A DNA stretch of 64,000 bases, from the NCBI GenBank assembly GCA_016719925.1, contig JADJYC010000002.1:817298-881297 (forward strand), given 5' to 3'. Position numbers and translations under genes: made by a program. Of this stretch, positions 28,410 to 38,574 are shown in pieces. Origin of the DNA: Crocinitomicaceae bacterium (GTDB lineage: Bacteria; Bacteroidota; Bacteroidia; Flavobacteriales_D; Crocinitomicaceae). Positions within the stretch are counted from its first letter, which is position 1; every line of letters starts with the position of its first letter. The notes beneath the pieces were generated by a model. It worked only from the letters and a program-made list of their open reading frames with translations, was not told the DNA's origin and searched no databases.

Positions 28410-30221
28410 ATGAAAAGTCAGGTCTTTTTTATTTTTTCTGTAATAACATTTTTCAATATGTCTGCGCAGAGTCTGGATTTTGGACTGGAAGTTCAGCAAA
28501 ATACAAATCTTGTAAAAAAATGGGGCTTTGATGATACACCAAGTCAGCAGAACCATGCATTTACCGTTTTGGATAACAATGCTGATACGCTGAATGTTTT
28601 TTTTACCCGCTTTTCAATGACTAATAATTTTGAAGTTCCTGTCTATTTCAGATACAATTTTAAACGAAGATTTTTTGTTGATCTTAAGTTATCCAACACA
28701 TCTCACACGCTGAAAATGGAAGGGACATCTAATTACAATGCATCTTTTTTCACATCAAATTATGGAACATATAATGATTTTTTAATTCAGGCACAGGCTG
28801 ACGGATTCGATACAGTGAGCGAAGCAGACTACAGAAATTATATTGACGCGGCCAAATCGCAATATGAGCAAAAAGTATCCTCGGTTGAAGAATTCAAAGT
28901 ATTGTCATTTACGACCAATTTTGGGATGAGATTGCTGCCGCACAGAAGCATAAACCCATACATTGCATTTGGTTTTACTTCCAAACCAAATACAGCAAAT
29001 TCAGTTATCAGTCGTTGCAGTTTTCCAATACCAATGTCTATGATTACAGTAAAGTGAATGATGGTGTCAATCGATTTGCAGAAAGCACGTTTTATCTGAA
29101 CTTTAATGCCGGTATTGAATTTTACAGATTCAGGGCGGGTTTTTATTATCAGGCTGGATTTGCTTTTCAGGCAACAACCGGAATAACCAGTGATGTAGTC
29201 ATTTATGTAAATCCGTACACTCCGTTTGAAAGAATTCATTCTTATGGGTTTTAATATTTGTGCCAATTTATTCTCGGCACCTATTGGAAAAAGAGTTATT
29301 CAGGAAAATCTCACTACGGATGAAATAATTCTTTCCAATATTAAAAGGGAAAAACACAAGTGGTATTTTGGATTAAGATTCAACCGCCGCGGGTATAATG
29401 ATGTAAATACTTTTTATACATCTCCTGACAGCAGATTATCCATCATGTCTCGAGATTCTATTTTGTATAACAATGGTACAAATGTTCAGTCCGCTGAAAA
29501 GGTTGAAATGCTGACTTTTGGAGATGTAAAAAAAATATTGTGGTCAGGTCAGTTAGATCTTTATGCAACAAGAAATATCGGAAAACGGCTTTATGTTGAA
29601 GCAAGTCTTGGATCATCCAGTCTTACTACAGATATAGAAACCTGGGAATTTCAGGGAACGGTTTTACATGATACAGTTAATGGCAACACCTGGCTGAAAA
29701 ATAATGCAGAGCCCAGAATTACTTCCGGTGTCTATCGTAATGTGTTTAACTTGTCAAATGTAGCGCTGACTCTGGGTTACAGAATTATTGACCGGGATTT
29801 TTTCAGATTTTCACTTTTCGCCGGATCTGGTTTTACAACAATGGTGCATCGGTCGCTGGTTTATGTTGATCTGCCTGATGGTGTGAATGAGCTTGATATT
29901 TATAGCACGATAGACAAAAACTACTATACCATTGGAGATAATTCTATTTATGCGTATCAGGGCAGTATGGCTGTGGATATGAGCGGATCACCGGATTTGT
30001 TGTTTAATAAATTCGGTGGAGTGAAACTGGATAGAAACTGGCCTACTCCAAAACCACAGCGTGCTGTTTTTCCAATGGTCAAAATTGGTTTTGAGGCTGA
30101 GATAGATCGTTATACTTTAGGCTTGTGTATTGACAGAAGCAGCAACTATATGGATGGATTCCTTTTAGATAAATACAGTTCAATTTATTTCTCTGTAGGT
30201 TATCGCTTTATCAGAAGATAA
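28410..30221 (+). CDS. putative outer-membrane beta-barrel protein, two frameshifts
   Basis: Begins with a signal peptide (KSQVFFIFSVITFFNMSAQ). The body, about 604 codons, is rich in alternating aromatic beta strands such as YRFRAGFYYQAGFAF, KWYFGLRFNRRGYND and SIYFSVGYRFIRR at the end, as in porin-like barrels. The frame shifts near 29000 and near 29250 and returns to the first frame. The continuity FERIHSYGF-NICANLF is clear. It starts three bases after the caspase gene, so co-expression is almost certain. No known family recognised. It might be a channel, anchor or substrate for its neighbour. Confidence 0.65.
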
Positions 30222-31034
30222 CGGATATTAATGCCATGATGCCCGGCAGATATAAGACTCCATCAATAAATAAAGAATAGTGAAATTCTTTGGTCCATTT
30301 TGGTGCGTGATAAATTACAATGCCGCTCATTGTAAAAAGGAGTAAAACGTACCATAGAATGTCTGTGTAAAAACAAATCATGATTGACATTGAAATACTG
30401 GTCAGCAGTAGTGAAAGCCTTTGGGTATTTTTAATACCAGCAATTTTTGGTATTGTCCGTTTTTGATAGTCGTCAATAGAAATGTCTTTGATATCAAACA
30501 ATACAGCCATTGCAAGAATGTAAAGAAAGAATGCAACCGAAAGTGCTGTTTCTGTGCCGCTAAACTCTTTATTGCTGTTATAAATGGGAATTACAGTGAG
30601 CAACATTGTCCAGACAAAAGCTACCAGGTATAGTTTTATAAAGGGAATGTCCCGCAGTCCCTTTTTATTTTTTATCCAAAAAAATCCGACGTAAAAAACC
30701 GAAATAAGTACCAATTAGAACTAAATATATAGTTGTTTTAATTGGAATATAAAGAATTAATATACAAGATAATATAAATGATATAACTAATAATATCAGG
30801 ACAAAAGGTTTATTTTTTATCATCCATACTTTCCTGTCTTCAGAAAATGCCTGCCCGGTTTTAAGTTTGATCAAACGCTGAAAGGTATAGACAAACAGGG
30901 TTGCACAAAAAATTATCCCTGAAAGCACAAGGTTGACATTTAAATTTGATAGATAATAGGTGGTATATAAAAGACTCACTGCGGCACCCGAAATCCAGAT
31001 GTTAGAATAAACCAGGAATTCTAGAGTCTTTTAA
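30211..31034 (-). CDS. UbiA-like prenyltransferase family membrane protein, frameshifted
   Basis: Two overlapping frames together encode about 270 residues with many membrane helices. The first part reads LEFLVYSNIWISGAAVSLLY and CATLFVYTFQRLI. The second includes IYILAMAVLFDIKDISIDD, resembling the second Asp motif of UbiA proteins. The first Asp-rich motif is not evident, so transferase activity is uncertain. The frame breaks near 30690. The start is unclear; an ATT at about 31034, or a lost base, may hide it. It overlaps the convergent barrel gene by eleven bases. Confidence 0.55.
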
Positions 31035-31036
31035 TG

Positions 31037-31740
31037 TCAGTTCGGTGTAAAAATGAAGTATGAAATCATTCCTGCTGTTATACCTATCGCACTGCCGGTC
31101 AAAGCTGAAAGTACTCTTTTCTGACGGGCAATACGGTGGAATCCGCGGTAATAATTTTCATCCCCGTAAAGACTTTTCTGTAATAATTGGTGCGGTTTGA
31201 TCCTGAAGGATGGGATTGCCCATGTTGCAGATGCTACCAACGGCAGAAGAACAGGGAAGAGGGTTGGACTTTTTCCAAAAACCCGACTGTTGCATTGGAA
31301 GGCGGAATATTATTGTTTTCAGCAAGAAATTCATCCATGCTTTTCTGTGAAAAATAGGTGTCCAGAAGAGAGATGCCACATCCTAATGCAAGACTGGAAT
31401 AGAAAGGAATCCGGGGCTTAAAAGTTTGTCTGGCATCATAACTGCCCAGAGTAGCATTACGCGCTTCTTCAACTGAAAGAAAATCTCCCTGAAATTCATT
31501 TGGAATATAAATCACCGTCTCGGTTCCGCTTTGTGTGTATGAGAAAATTCTGTCATATGTTAAATCAATGACCTCAGCCTGGCCTTTAGAATTAAGAATA
31601 GTCATTTCAAGATTTCGGAACTGACTTGATGCGGCGGAGATATTTCCGGTGTAAACTTTGCCATTAAGCAATATGACTGAATCCTGCTGGGAGTGACATA
31701 ATACTGCAGAAAGCAAAAACAGAAGCTGAAATATTCTCAT
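31037..31740 (-). CDS. hypothetical exported protein, one frameshift
   Basis: A 234-residue product when two frames are joined near 31240. It begins with a signal peptide (RIFQLLFLLSAVLCHSQQ) and has a beta-rich middle (LNGKVYTGNISAAS, IIYIPNEFQGDFL-like). One hydrophobic helix lies near KPRIPFYSSLALGCGISLL and another at the end (VLSALTGSAIGITAGMISYFIF). The frame changes after NATVGFL. It lies three bases upstream of the UbiA-like gene on the same strand. No family recognised; an envelope protein is likely. Confidence 0.55.
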
Positions 31741-31892
31741 CAGATTGAATTTGCAATAAAGGTCTTAATTTTTTCGGATTGTGGATGGAACAATTATCAG
31801 TCAAATTGGTTCATGCCGGAAATTACTTTAACAGCTTTGTCTGAATATGTGATAATAATTCTTCGCAATCTCTTTTAAAATGGGAAACTGGC

Positions 31893-31900
31893 TATATTTG
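31893..31900 (+). promoter_or_regulatory. -7 promoter element TATATTTG before gcvP
   Basis: TATATTTG matches the -7 consensus and lies 37 bases before the ATG at 31938. A TTG at 31905 is in frame but too close to the element for the usual layout. Confidence 0.5.
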
Positions 31901-31937
31901 TTAATTGAAAAATTTACCTCAAAAACTAAGGGAGTAT

Positions 31938-34817
31938 ATGATATTTGAAGACAGACACATAGGAGCAGACAATCATGAAAAAAATGAAATGCTCAAGGCA
32001 GTGGGAGTAAAATCACTGGATGAATTAATTGATAAAACTGTTCCGGCTGGCATTCGGTTAAAATCACCGCTAAAGCTTTCAGAACCTATGACAGAGCATG
32101 AGTACCTTGCTCATGCACAAGCTATAGCTTCATTAAATAAAGTATATAAATCATACATTGGACAGGGTTATTATGGAACACTCACGCCTCCTGTTATTTT
32201 GAGAAATATTTTTGAAAATCCGGGATGGTACACCGCATATACACCTTATCAGGCAGAAATTTCTCAGGGCAGACTGGAAGCATTGTTGAATTACCAGACA
32301 ATGATTATGGATTTGACAAAAATGGAAATTGCCAATGCGTCGTTGCTTGATGAAGGAACTGCTGCCGCTGAAGCAATGATTATGTTCCTGAATTCGCGCA
32401 GTCGTGAACAGGAAAAAAACAACATAAACAAATTCTTTATATCCAATACTTGCTTTGCGCAAACAATAGATATTGTTGTTGGACGGGCTGAAAATTTTGG
32501 TGTAGAAGTGGTTGTTGATGCACCTGAAAATTTCAATTTCGGTTCAGAATATTTTGGGGCATTGGTTCAATATCCGGATAAATTTGGAAAAGTAACAGAT
32601 CTGTCTTCTTTCATTTCTAAAGCACATGCTGCAGGAATCAAAGTTGGTGTTGCAACAGATTTACTCGCGCTTGTTGTATTAAAGGCTCCGGGTGATTGCG
32701 GTGCAGATGCTGTTTTTGGAAATTCTCAGCGTTTTGGCGTACCAATGGGATTTGGTGGACCACATGCTGCTTTCTTTGCGACAAAAGATGAGTTCAAAAG
32801 AACAATTCCCGGAAGAATAATCGGAGTTTCTGTTGATGCCGATGGAAATCACGCATTGAGAATGGCGCTTCAAACGCGTGAACAACATATTAAGAGAGAT
32901 AAGGCCACATCAAATATCTGTACTGCACAGGCTTTATTAGCAGTAATGGCTGGTATGTATGCTGTTTATCACGGGCCGGATTATCTCCGTGAGATTGCAA
33001 TGGATGCTCATCAGAAAGCCTTGCTGACAGAAAAGGAGTTGAAAAATCTTGGATATAAATCACTCAATTCAAGTTTCTTTGATACGCTGCATATTGAATT
33101 GCCGTCAGGGAAAAAAGAGGCTGAACTTAAAAATCTGGCTGAAGCATCTGAAATTAATTTGTTCTATACCGGTTCTGGATCTGTGACTATTTCTTTTGAT
33201 GAAACAATTACTACGTCTGATTTGAATAGTTTACTGGCCGTATTTGGAAAGCTTGCCGGAAAATCTGCAAACACTTTCAACTCAAATGACTGGAGAAAAG
33301 AAAAATGCCCGCTTGGAGATTTGCACAGAAAAGATAAAATTTTACAACATCCGGTTTTCAATTCGTATCATTCTGAATCAAAAATGATGAGATACCTTAA
33401 ATCATTGGAGAATAAAGATCTTTCTTTAGTTCATTCAATGATTTCTTTAGATTCTTGTACAATGAAACTGAATGCTGCGGCTGAGTTGATGCCACTTTCA
33501 TGGCCGGAGTTTGCCAATATGCATCCATTTGCACCGGAAAATCAAACTGCCGGTTATAAAAAGATGACAGATCAGCTTGCCGCAGATTTATGTGAAATCA
33601 CAGGATTTGCCGGAATGTCTCTACAACCAAATTCCGGAGCGCAGGGAGAATATGCAGGTTTGATGGTTATACAGGCTTACCACCATTCAAGAGGAGATAA
33701 ACACCGCAATATTTGTCTTATCCCAAGCTCAGCACACGGAACAAATCCTGCATCTGCAGCAATGGCGGGAATGGAAATTGTCGTTGTTAAATGTGATGAA
33801 CTGGGAAATATTGATGTCACTGATCTGAAAGCAAAAGCAGAACAACATAAAGATAAACTGTCTTGTCTGATGGTCACTTATCCGTCTACCCACGGTGTAT
33901 ACGAAGAAACAATTGTTGAAATCACAACGATCGTTCATAATAATGGTGGCCAGGTTTATATGGATGGTGCCAACATGAATGCACAGGTTGGTTTAACAAA
34001 TCCGGGTAACATTGGAGCAGATGTTTGTCACCTGAATCTCCATAAGACTTTTGCAATTCCTCACGGAGGTGGTGGACCAGGAATGGGACCAATTGGTGTT
34101 GCAAAACATCTGGTTGATTTTCTGCCAGGCAATCCGCACACAAAATCAGTTGGTGGATCAAAAGCGATTCGTGCAATCTCTGCGGCACCTTTTGGAAGTG
34201 CATTGATATTATGGATTTCATATGCGTATATCAAAATGCTGGGCGCAAAAGGAGTTACTGAATCAACAAAAAATGCAATCCTGAACGCAAATTATCTTCG
34301 GGTAAAACTTGCAAAACATTTTCCGATTTTATATTCAGGAAAAAACGGTACGGTTGCACATGAGATGATAGCAGATTGCCGTGATTTTAAAAAGACATCT
34401 GGTGTTGAAGCGGGTGATATTGCAAAACGATTAATTGATTTTGGATTTCACGCACCAACGGTATCATTCCCTGTTGCAGGTACATTAATGATTGAACCTA
34501 CTGAATCTGAAGACAAAGCTGAATTGGATCGTTTTATTGAGGCAATGATTACTATCAAAGCAGAAATAGATGAAATAGCGAACAAAGGATTAGATCAGAA
34601 TAATAATCTTTTGAAAAATGCACCGCATACTGCACAATTGGTTACGGCTACAGAATGGAATTTACCTTATTCAAGAGAAAAAGCGGCTTATCCGGCATCG
34701 TATTCAAAATCCAATAAATATTGGGTTCCGGTAAGAAGGGTTGACAATGCCTACGGAGACAGAAATCTGGTTTGCGCGTGTCTGCCAATTGAAAATTATA
34801 TCACAGAAACAGTTTGA
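31938..34817 (+). CDS. gcvP: glycine dehydrogenase (decarboxylating), P-protein
   Basis: PLP decarboxylase of the glycine cleavage system, single-chain type (959 residues from ATG 31938). Key segments are FEDRHIGADNHEKNEML at the start, YTPYQAEISQGRLEALLNYQ, LDSCTMKLNAAAELMP and QPNSGAQGEYAGLMVI. The PLP lysine is in HLNLHKTFAIPHGGGGPGMG. A TTG at 31905 would add 11 residues, but RHIG normally lies close to the N-terminus, so ATG is preferred. Frame intact over 2.9 kb. gcvT and gcvH are not in the window. An intrinsic terminator follows. Confidence 0.97.
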   Translation: MIFEDRHIGADNHEKNEMLKAVGVKSLDELIDKTVPAGIRLKSPLKLSEPMTEHEYLAHAQAIASLNKVYKSYIGQGYYGTLTPPVILRNIFENPGWYTAYTPYQAEISQGRLEALLNYQTMIMDLTKMEIANASLLDEGTAAAEAMIMFLNSRSREQEKNNINKFFISNTCFAQTIDIVVGRAENFGVEVVVDAPENFNFGSEYFGALVQYPDKFGKVTDLSSFISKAHAAGIKVGVATDLLALVVLKAPGDCGADAVFGNSQRFGVPMGFGGPHAAFFATKDEFKRTIPGRIIGVSVDADGNHALRMALQTREQHIKRDKATSNICTAQALLAVMAGMYAVYHGPDYLREIAMDAHQKALLTEKELKNLGYKSLNSSFFDTLHIELPSGKKEAELKNLAEASEINLFYTGSGSVTISFDETITTSDLNSLLAVFGKLAGKSANTFNSNDWRKEKCPLGDLHRKDKILQHPVFNSYHSESKMMRYLKSLENKDLSLVHSMISLDSCTMKLNAAAELMPLSWPEFANMHPFAPENQTAGYKKMTDQLAADLCEITGFAGMSLQPNSGAQGEYAGLMVIQAYHHSRGDKHRNICLIPSSAHGTNPASAAMAGMEIVVVKCDELGNIDVTDLKAKAEQHKDKLSCLMVTYPSTHGVYEETIVEITTIVHNNGGQVYMDGANMNAQVGLTNPGNIGADVCHLNLHKTFAIPHGGGGPGMGPIGVAKHLVDFLPGNPHTKSVGGSKAIRAISAAPFGSALILWISYAYIKMLGAKGVTESTKNAILNANYLRVKLAKHFPILYSGKNGTVAHEMIADCRDFKKTSGVEAGDIAKRLIDFGFHAPTVSFPVAGTLMIEPTESEDKAELDRFIEAMITIKAEIDEIANKGLDQNNNLLKNAPHTAQLVTATEWNLPYSREKAAYPASYSKSNKYWVPVRRVDNAYGDRNLVCACLPIENYITETV

Positions 34818-34836
34818 CCTGTATAAAATTCATACG

Positions 34837-34862
34837 AACGGCTCGATAACTATCGGGCCGTT
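34837..34862 (+). terminator. terminator after gcvP
   Basis: Stems AACGGCTCGAT (34837-34847) and ATCGGGCCGTT (34852-34862, one G-U pair), loop of four bases, followed by TTCTTTTATTTTT. Confidence 0.75.
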
Positions 34863-34907
34863 TTCTTTTATTTTTGTATCTTTACAAGTCAAATAAAAAA
34901 GATACAT

Positions 34908-36758
34908 ATGAAAAAAATCTACTCGCTTGCAGGTAGTGTTTTGTTGTCAGGTTTTGTTTTCGGACAAATCTCCCAGCAACATGCTATCTATAGCTTTGCA
35001 AACGGTGAAAAATATACTCCGGGTGCAATTACTCAAATTCCTATGAGAACTGACCTCAATAGTCAGGACAGGACTACTTACTACACTCAAAATTTTGATG
35101 CTGGTTTCGGAGCTTGGGGTGCAAGTATCCAAAGTGGAACAGCTCCTTTTAAATTGACAAATACAGGTCATGATAATACTACTGGAAACACATTTATTAT
35201 TCCTACATTGATGTCGTCCACGCCAACGCAGTGGGTGGTTCTTGATTCAGACGCAGATGGAACAAGTTACAGTAATGCTGAAGCATCAAAATTAACGTCG
35301 AACAAAATTGATTTATCTGCTACAACGGGTCAATTTGTTGCGTTAGAGTTTGAACAGTTTTTTGCAGAGTGGGATATTAATACATATACCAACGCTGGAT
35401 CAGAAGATCATTGCTATATCGCAATTTCATTGGATAGTTCAGTATGGACGGAAATAGAAATCAATGAAGGTGTTGGTCGTGAAGGACGCCCTAATCCGGA
35501 AATGATTTCTTGGGATATAACAGACATCATAGCGCCAGATAACAGTGAGGTTTGGATTCGCTTCCGTTGGGAAGGTGCCTGGAATTATGGCTGGCAGCTT
35601 GATAACGTAAAAATCATTGATATCAACGAAAAAGATTTAACAATCATGGATACATACCGTGGTTATAATAATGCTGGTCTTCAGTATTCAATGGTTCCTC
35701 AAATTCAGGCTACTGAATTTCAGATTGGAGCAATTGTAAGAAATACAGGTCATATCGATCAAACAAATATTGGAATTGACTTTGAAATTAAAGATCCAAG
35801 CAATACTGTTGTTGCTTCAGGATCTGCTTCTTCAACTGTCACTCTTGCAAACAGTGAGCAAGATACTTTCTGGGTGGCTACAGGTTATACCCCTGATGTG
35901 CTTGGAAATTATACTATTACCTGGACTGCAACTTCTGTTGAAGGGGATGATGATTTAAGTGATAATACAGTAATTGATGATTATTTTGAATTAACGGAAT
36001 ATACGTATGCACAGGATTTTGCTGAAGGTGCTGCTGAAGGTATTACCAACTGGCCTCTTGAAACCGGAGAAGGTAGATTTGGGAATTTGTTCAATTTCCA
36101 GATCGCTGACGAAGTAAGTGCAATTCATGTTAAAATTGCTAATAATTCATCAAATGTTGGTCAGCCTATTTTCTGGGAAGTTTATTATAATGATGGAACT
36201 GCATGGACATATATGGATCAGTCGGCTGATGATTATGAGATTCAGACAGCTGATCTGGGTCAAATTATCACCCTACCGCTTCCGGATGGAATTGATGTAA
36301 ACGAAACAGACCTTTATTTATTTATGGTAGGTCATTATGGTTCGCCAACGGATGCGATTTTTGAAAGACAGGGAGATATTGGCTGGAGCTATATTCAAGG
36401 AGCAGTTGCAGGACCAGATGAGTTATCATCTTTCTTTGATCGTAAAGCGCCAATTGTGCGTTTACGCGTAGGTGCAGGCGATGTATCAGTTGGTGAAGAA
36501 ACAATAACTGAATATTTTGCCGTTTATCCTAACCCGGCAGTTGACGCTGTTAATGTAAGCCTTTCATTAAATGCTTCTGAAAATACAGTGATCAATGTTC
36601 TTGACCTGACTGGTAAAGTAGTTAAAACTATCGGCCTTGGTGAAGTGAATGGTTCAAAAACTGTTGCAGTTTCATTAGACGAAATGAACAGCGGTGTTTA
36701 CTTCATTGAACTGGTTAACCAAAACGGAAGACAAGTAGAGAAATTTGTAAAAAAATAA
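34908..36758 (+). CDS. secreted T9SS cargo protein with type A sorting domain
   Basis: A 616-residue exported protein. It has a signal peptide (KKIYSLAGSVLLSGFVFGQ) and a jelly-roll-like region containing YYTQNFDAGFGAWG and RFRWEGAWNYGWQLDNVKI, as in MAM/laminin-type lectin folds. CARDB-like beta domains (IGAIVRNTGHIDQTNIGIDF) follow. The C-terminal 80 residues are a T9SS type A sorting domain (EYFAVYPNPAVDAVNVSLS, LDLTGKVVKTI, GVYFIELVNQNGRQVEKFV). Frame intact. It stands alone between two terminators. Substrate binding is not determined. Confidence 0.85.
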   Translation: MKKIYSLAGSVLLSGFVFGQISQQHAIYSFANGEKYTPGAITQIPMRTDLNSQDRTTYYTQNFDAGFGAWGASIQSGTAPFKLTNTGHDNTTGNTFIIPTLMSSTPTQWVVLDSDADGTSYSNAEASKLTSNKIDLSATTGQFVALEFEQFFAEWDINTYTNAGSEDHCYIAISLDSSVWTEIEINEGVGREGRPNPEMISWDITDIIAPDNSEVWIRFRWEGAWNYGWQLDNVKIIDINEKDLTIMDTYRGYNNAGLQYSMVPQIQATEFQIGAIVRNTGHIDQTNIGIDFEIKDPSNTVVASGSASSTVTLANSEQDTFWVATGYTPDVLGNYTITWTATSVEGDDDLSDNTVIDDYFELTEYTYAQDFAEGAAEGITNWPLETGEGRFGNLFNFQIADEVSAIHVKIANNSSNVGQPIFWEVYYNDGTAWTYMDQSADDYEIQTADLGQIITLPLPDGIDVNETDLYLFMVGHYGSPTDAIFERQGDIGWSYIQGAVAGPDELSSFFDRKAPIVRLRVGAGDVSVGEETITEYFAVYPNPAVDAVNVSLSLNASENTVINVLDLTGKVVKTIGLGEVNGSKTVAVSLDEMNSGVYFIELVNQNGRQVEKFVKK

Positions 36759-36780
36759 TTCAGTAATTTTTTCTGAAGGG

Positions 36781-36810
36781 AAGGCTGCTCTGAAAGGGCA
36801 GCCTTTTTTT
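36781..36810 (+). terminator. terminator after the T9SS cargo gene
   Basis: Stems AAGGCTGC (36781-36788) and GCAGCCTT (36798-36805) followed by T residues to 36810, directly against the convergent DUF4296 stop. Confidence 0.8.
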
Positions 36811-37151
36811 TATCTGGTCTGCTGACTTAATCTGAAATTAATACTGTCAAGGGCGGCCTCATAAATTCCATAAATTGTATTTGGCTCATTTGAGTAGTAC
36901 GTATAGCTGGAATCAAATTGACTTTTAGTTACGTTGTGTTTTTCAAAAACAAAACTGCTGGCTGAGTCCAGTGCATTTTTGTAAAGTTGTGGTTGCTGAA
37001 ACAATCTGTTATAATGTGTTTCAAGAATCTGAAGGTCAATTATCAGAGAGATCATTTTATCAGCAGAAATCAGTTCAGCAGGAGCAACATCTGACACTTC
37101 ACTTTTGCATGACGTCAGAAAAAATAATATAAAATAGTGGATTTTTTTCAC
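36810..37151 (-). CDS. DUF4296 lipoprotein
   Basis: A 113-residue lipoprotein: signal with lipobox FLTSC (KKIHYFILFFLTSC), then a helical region ISADKMISLIIDLQILETHY and SQFDSSYTYYSNEPNTIYGI, as in DUF4296. These small envelope proteins of Bacteroidota have no known function. It follows pyrC by two bases on the same strand, an order I have seen in related genomes. Frame intact. Confidence 0.85.
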   Translation of the reverse strand: MKKIHYFILFFLTSCKSEVSDVAPAELISADKMISLIIDLQILETHYNRLFQQPQLYKNALDSASSFVFEKHNVTKSQFDSSYTYYSNEPNTIYGIYEAALDSINFRLSQQTR

Positions 37152-37153
37152 AA

Positions 37154-38494
37154 CTAATTTCGTACAGAAAATAAAAGTCTTTTACCAAAGGAATTTTCAA
37201 TAATTCTGCCGTTTGAATAAACCGGGTGGCCGTTCACAAAGGTAGTTTGAATAGAATGACTAAAGGTTATATCATCAAACGGTGACCAGCCGCATTTGGA
37301 TAGAATAGGATTGTCTATTACAGAAAATCTGGTTGCAGGATCTATCACAACCAGGTCAGCAAAATATCCTTCTCTGATAAAACCTCGTTCCTTGATTCTG
37401 AAACAAACTGCAGGCGCGTGTGACATTTTTTCTACCGCTTTTTCTATCGTCATAAATCCCTCTTTGACTTTTTCCAGAATTGCAAGCACTGCATGTTGCA
37501 CTAATGGTCCGCCAGACGGGGCTGATAAATAATTCTGTTTCTTTTCTTCAACCGTGTGCGGCGCATGGTCTGTTGCAAGAATGTCTATACGGTTTTCATT
37601 TAGTGCTTTCCAGATACCCTCTCTGTCTGTTTTAGTTTTAACTGCCGGATTCCATTTGATCCAGTTTCCTTTTGTTTGATAATCCTCATCAGAAAACCAA
37701 AGGTGATGAATGCAGGCTTCTGCCGTTATTTTTTTCTGTTCAAGCGGAATATTATTGTCAAACAAGTTTGTTTCTTTTGCTGTGGAAATATGTAAAACAT
37801 GTAAACGCGTATTATATTTTTTAGCCAGAGAAACTGCCATCGAAGAAGATAAATAACACGCTTCTTCATTTCTAATAACCGGATGCATTTCCACCGGAAT
37901 CTGATCCCCGTATTTTTCTTTTGCGGTATCCAGATTTTTTCTGATTGTCATTTCATCTTCGCAGTGAGTAGCAATTAGCATATTGCTTCTGGAAAAAATT
38001 CCGGTGAGTGTTTTTTCACTGTCAACCAACATGTTTCCGGTGGAAGAACCCATAAAAATTTTGATGCCGCAAACAGTTTCAGGATTGGTTTTCAGAACCT
38101 CTTCCAGATTATCATTTGTAGCTCCCATGAAAAAGGAATAGTTTGCCAGAGAGCAGTTTCCGGCGATGTAATATTTTTCCTGCAGCAGTGTTTGACTGGT
38201 TGTAGTTGGTTTGGTATTTGGCATTTCCATAAAGCTGGTTATACCGCCTGCAACAGCCGCGCGCGATTCTGTATAAATATCGGCTTTATGGGTCAGGCCG
38301 GGCTCTCTGAAATGTACCTGATCATCAATCATTCCCGGAATAAGAATTTTGCCGGAAAGATCTATTACTGCAGCCCTGGCATCTGATAATCCGGCTCCAA
38401 TTTTTTCAATGCGTTCACCAACAATCAAAACATCTCCAATAAATTTTTTTCCTTCATTGACAATGGTGGCATTTTTAAGAAGATATCGGGACAT
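37154..38494 (-). CDS. pyrC: dihydroorotase
   Basis: Zinc amidohydrolase of pyrimidine synthesis, 446 residues. Motifs are DDQVHFREPGLTHKADI near residue 59, EMPNTKPTT, GIKIFMGSSTGNMLVD, the metal-ligand His regions ATHCEDE and LHVLHISTA, and ATDHAPHTVEEK near the C-terminal third. The first His of the usual HxH is Gln (QVH); I recall this as common in Bacteroidota dihydroorotases, so activity is not excluded. Start at ATG 38494 (SRYLLKNATIV). It lies two bases upstream of the DUF4296 gene. Frame intact. Confidence 0.9.
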   Translation of the reverse strand: MSRYLLKNATIVNEGKKFIGDVLIVGERIEKIGAGLSDARAAVIDLSGKILIPGMIDDQVHFREPGLTHKADIYTESRAAVAGGITSFMEMPNTKPTTTSQTLLQEKYYIAGNCSLANYSFFMGATNDNLEEVLKTNPETVCGIKIFMGSSTGNMLVDSEKTLTGIFSRSNMLIATHCEDEMTIRKNLDTAKEKYGDQIPVEMHPVIRNEEACYLSSSMAVSLAKKYNTRLHVLHISTAKETNLFDNNIPLEQKKITAEACIHHLWFSDEDYQTKGNWIKWNPAVKTKTDREGIWKALNENRIDILATDHAPHTVEEKKQNYLSAPSGGPLVQHAVLAILEKVKEGFMTIEKAVEKMSHAPAVCFRIKERGFIREGYFADLVVIDPATRFSVIDNPILSKCGWSPFDDITFSHSIQTTFVNGHPVYSNGRIIENSFGKRLLFSVRN

Positions 38495-38574
38495 GCAAAA
38501 AAAGGTTTGTCTTGCAAAGATACCAAATTGACCGTTATTGAAAGAAGATTAAATGACCAGCGATTTGGTCATGA

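Noticed and set aside
32151..32462. Minus-strand ORFs opposite gcvP
   Set aside because: gcvP is intact and highly conserved over this stretch; the reverse frames are shadows.
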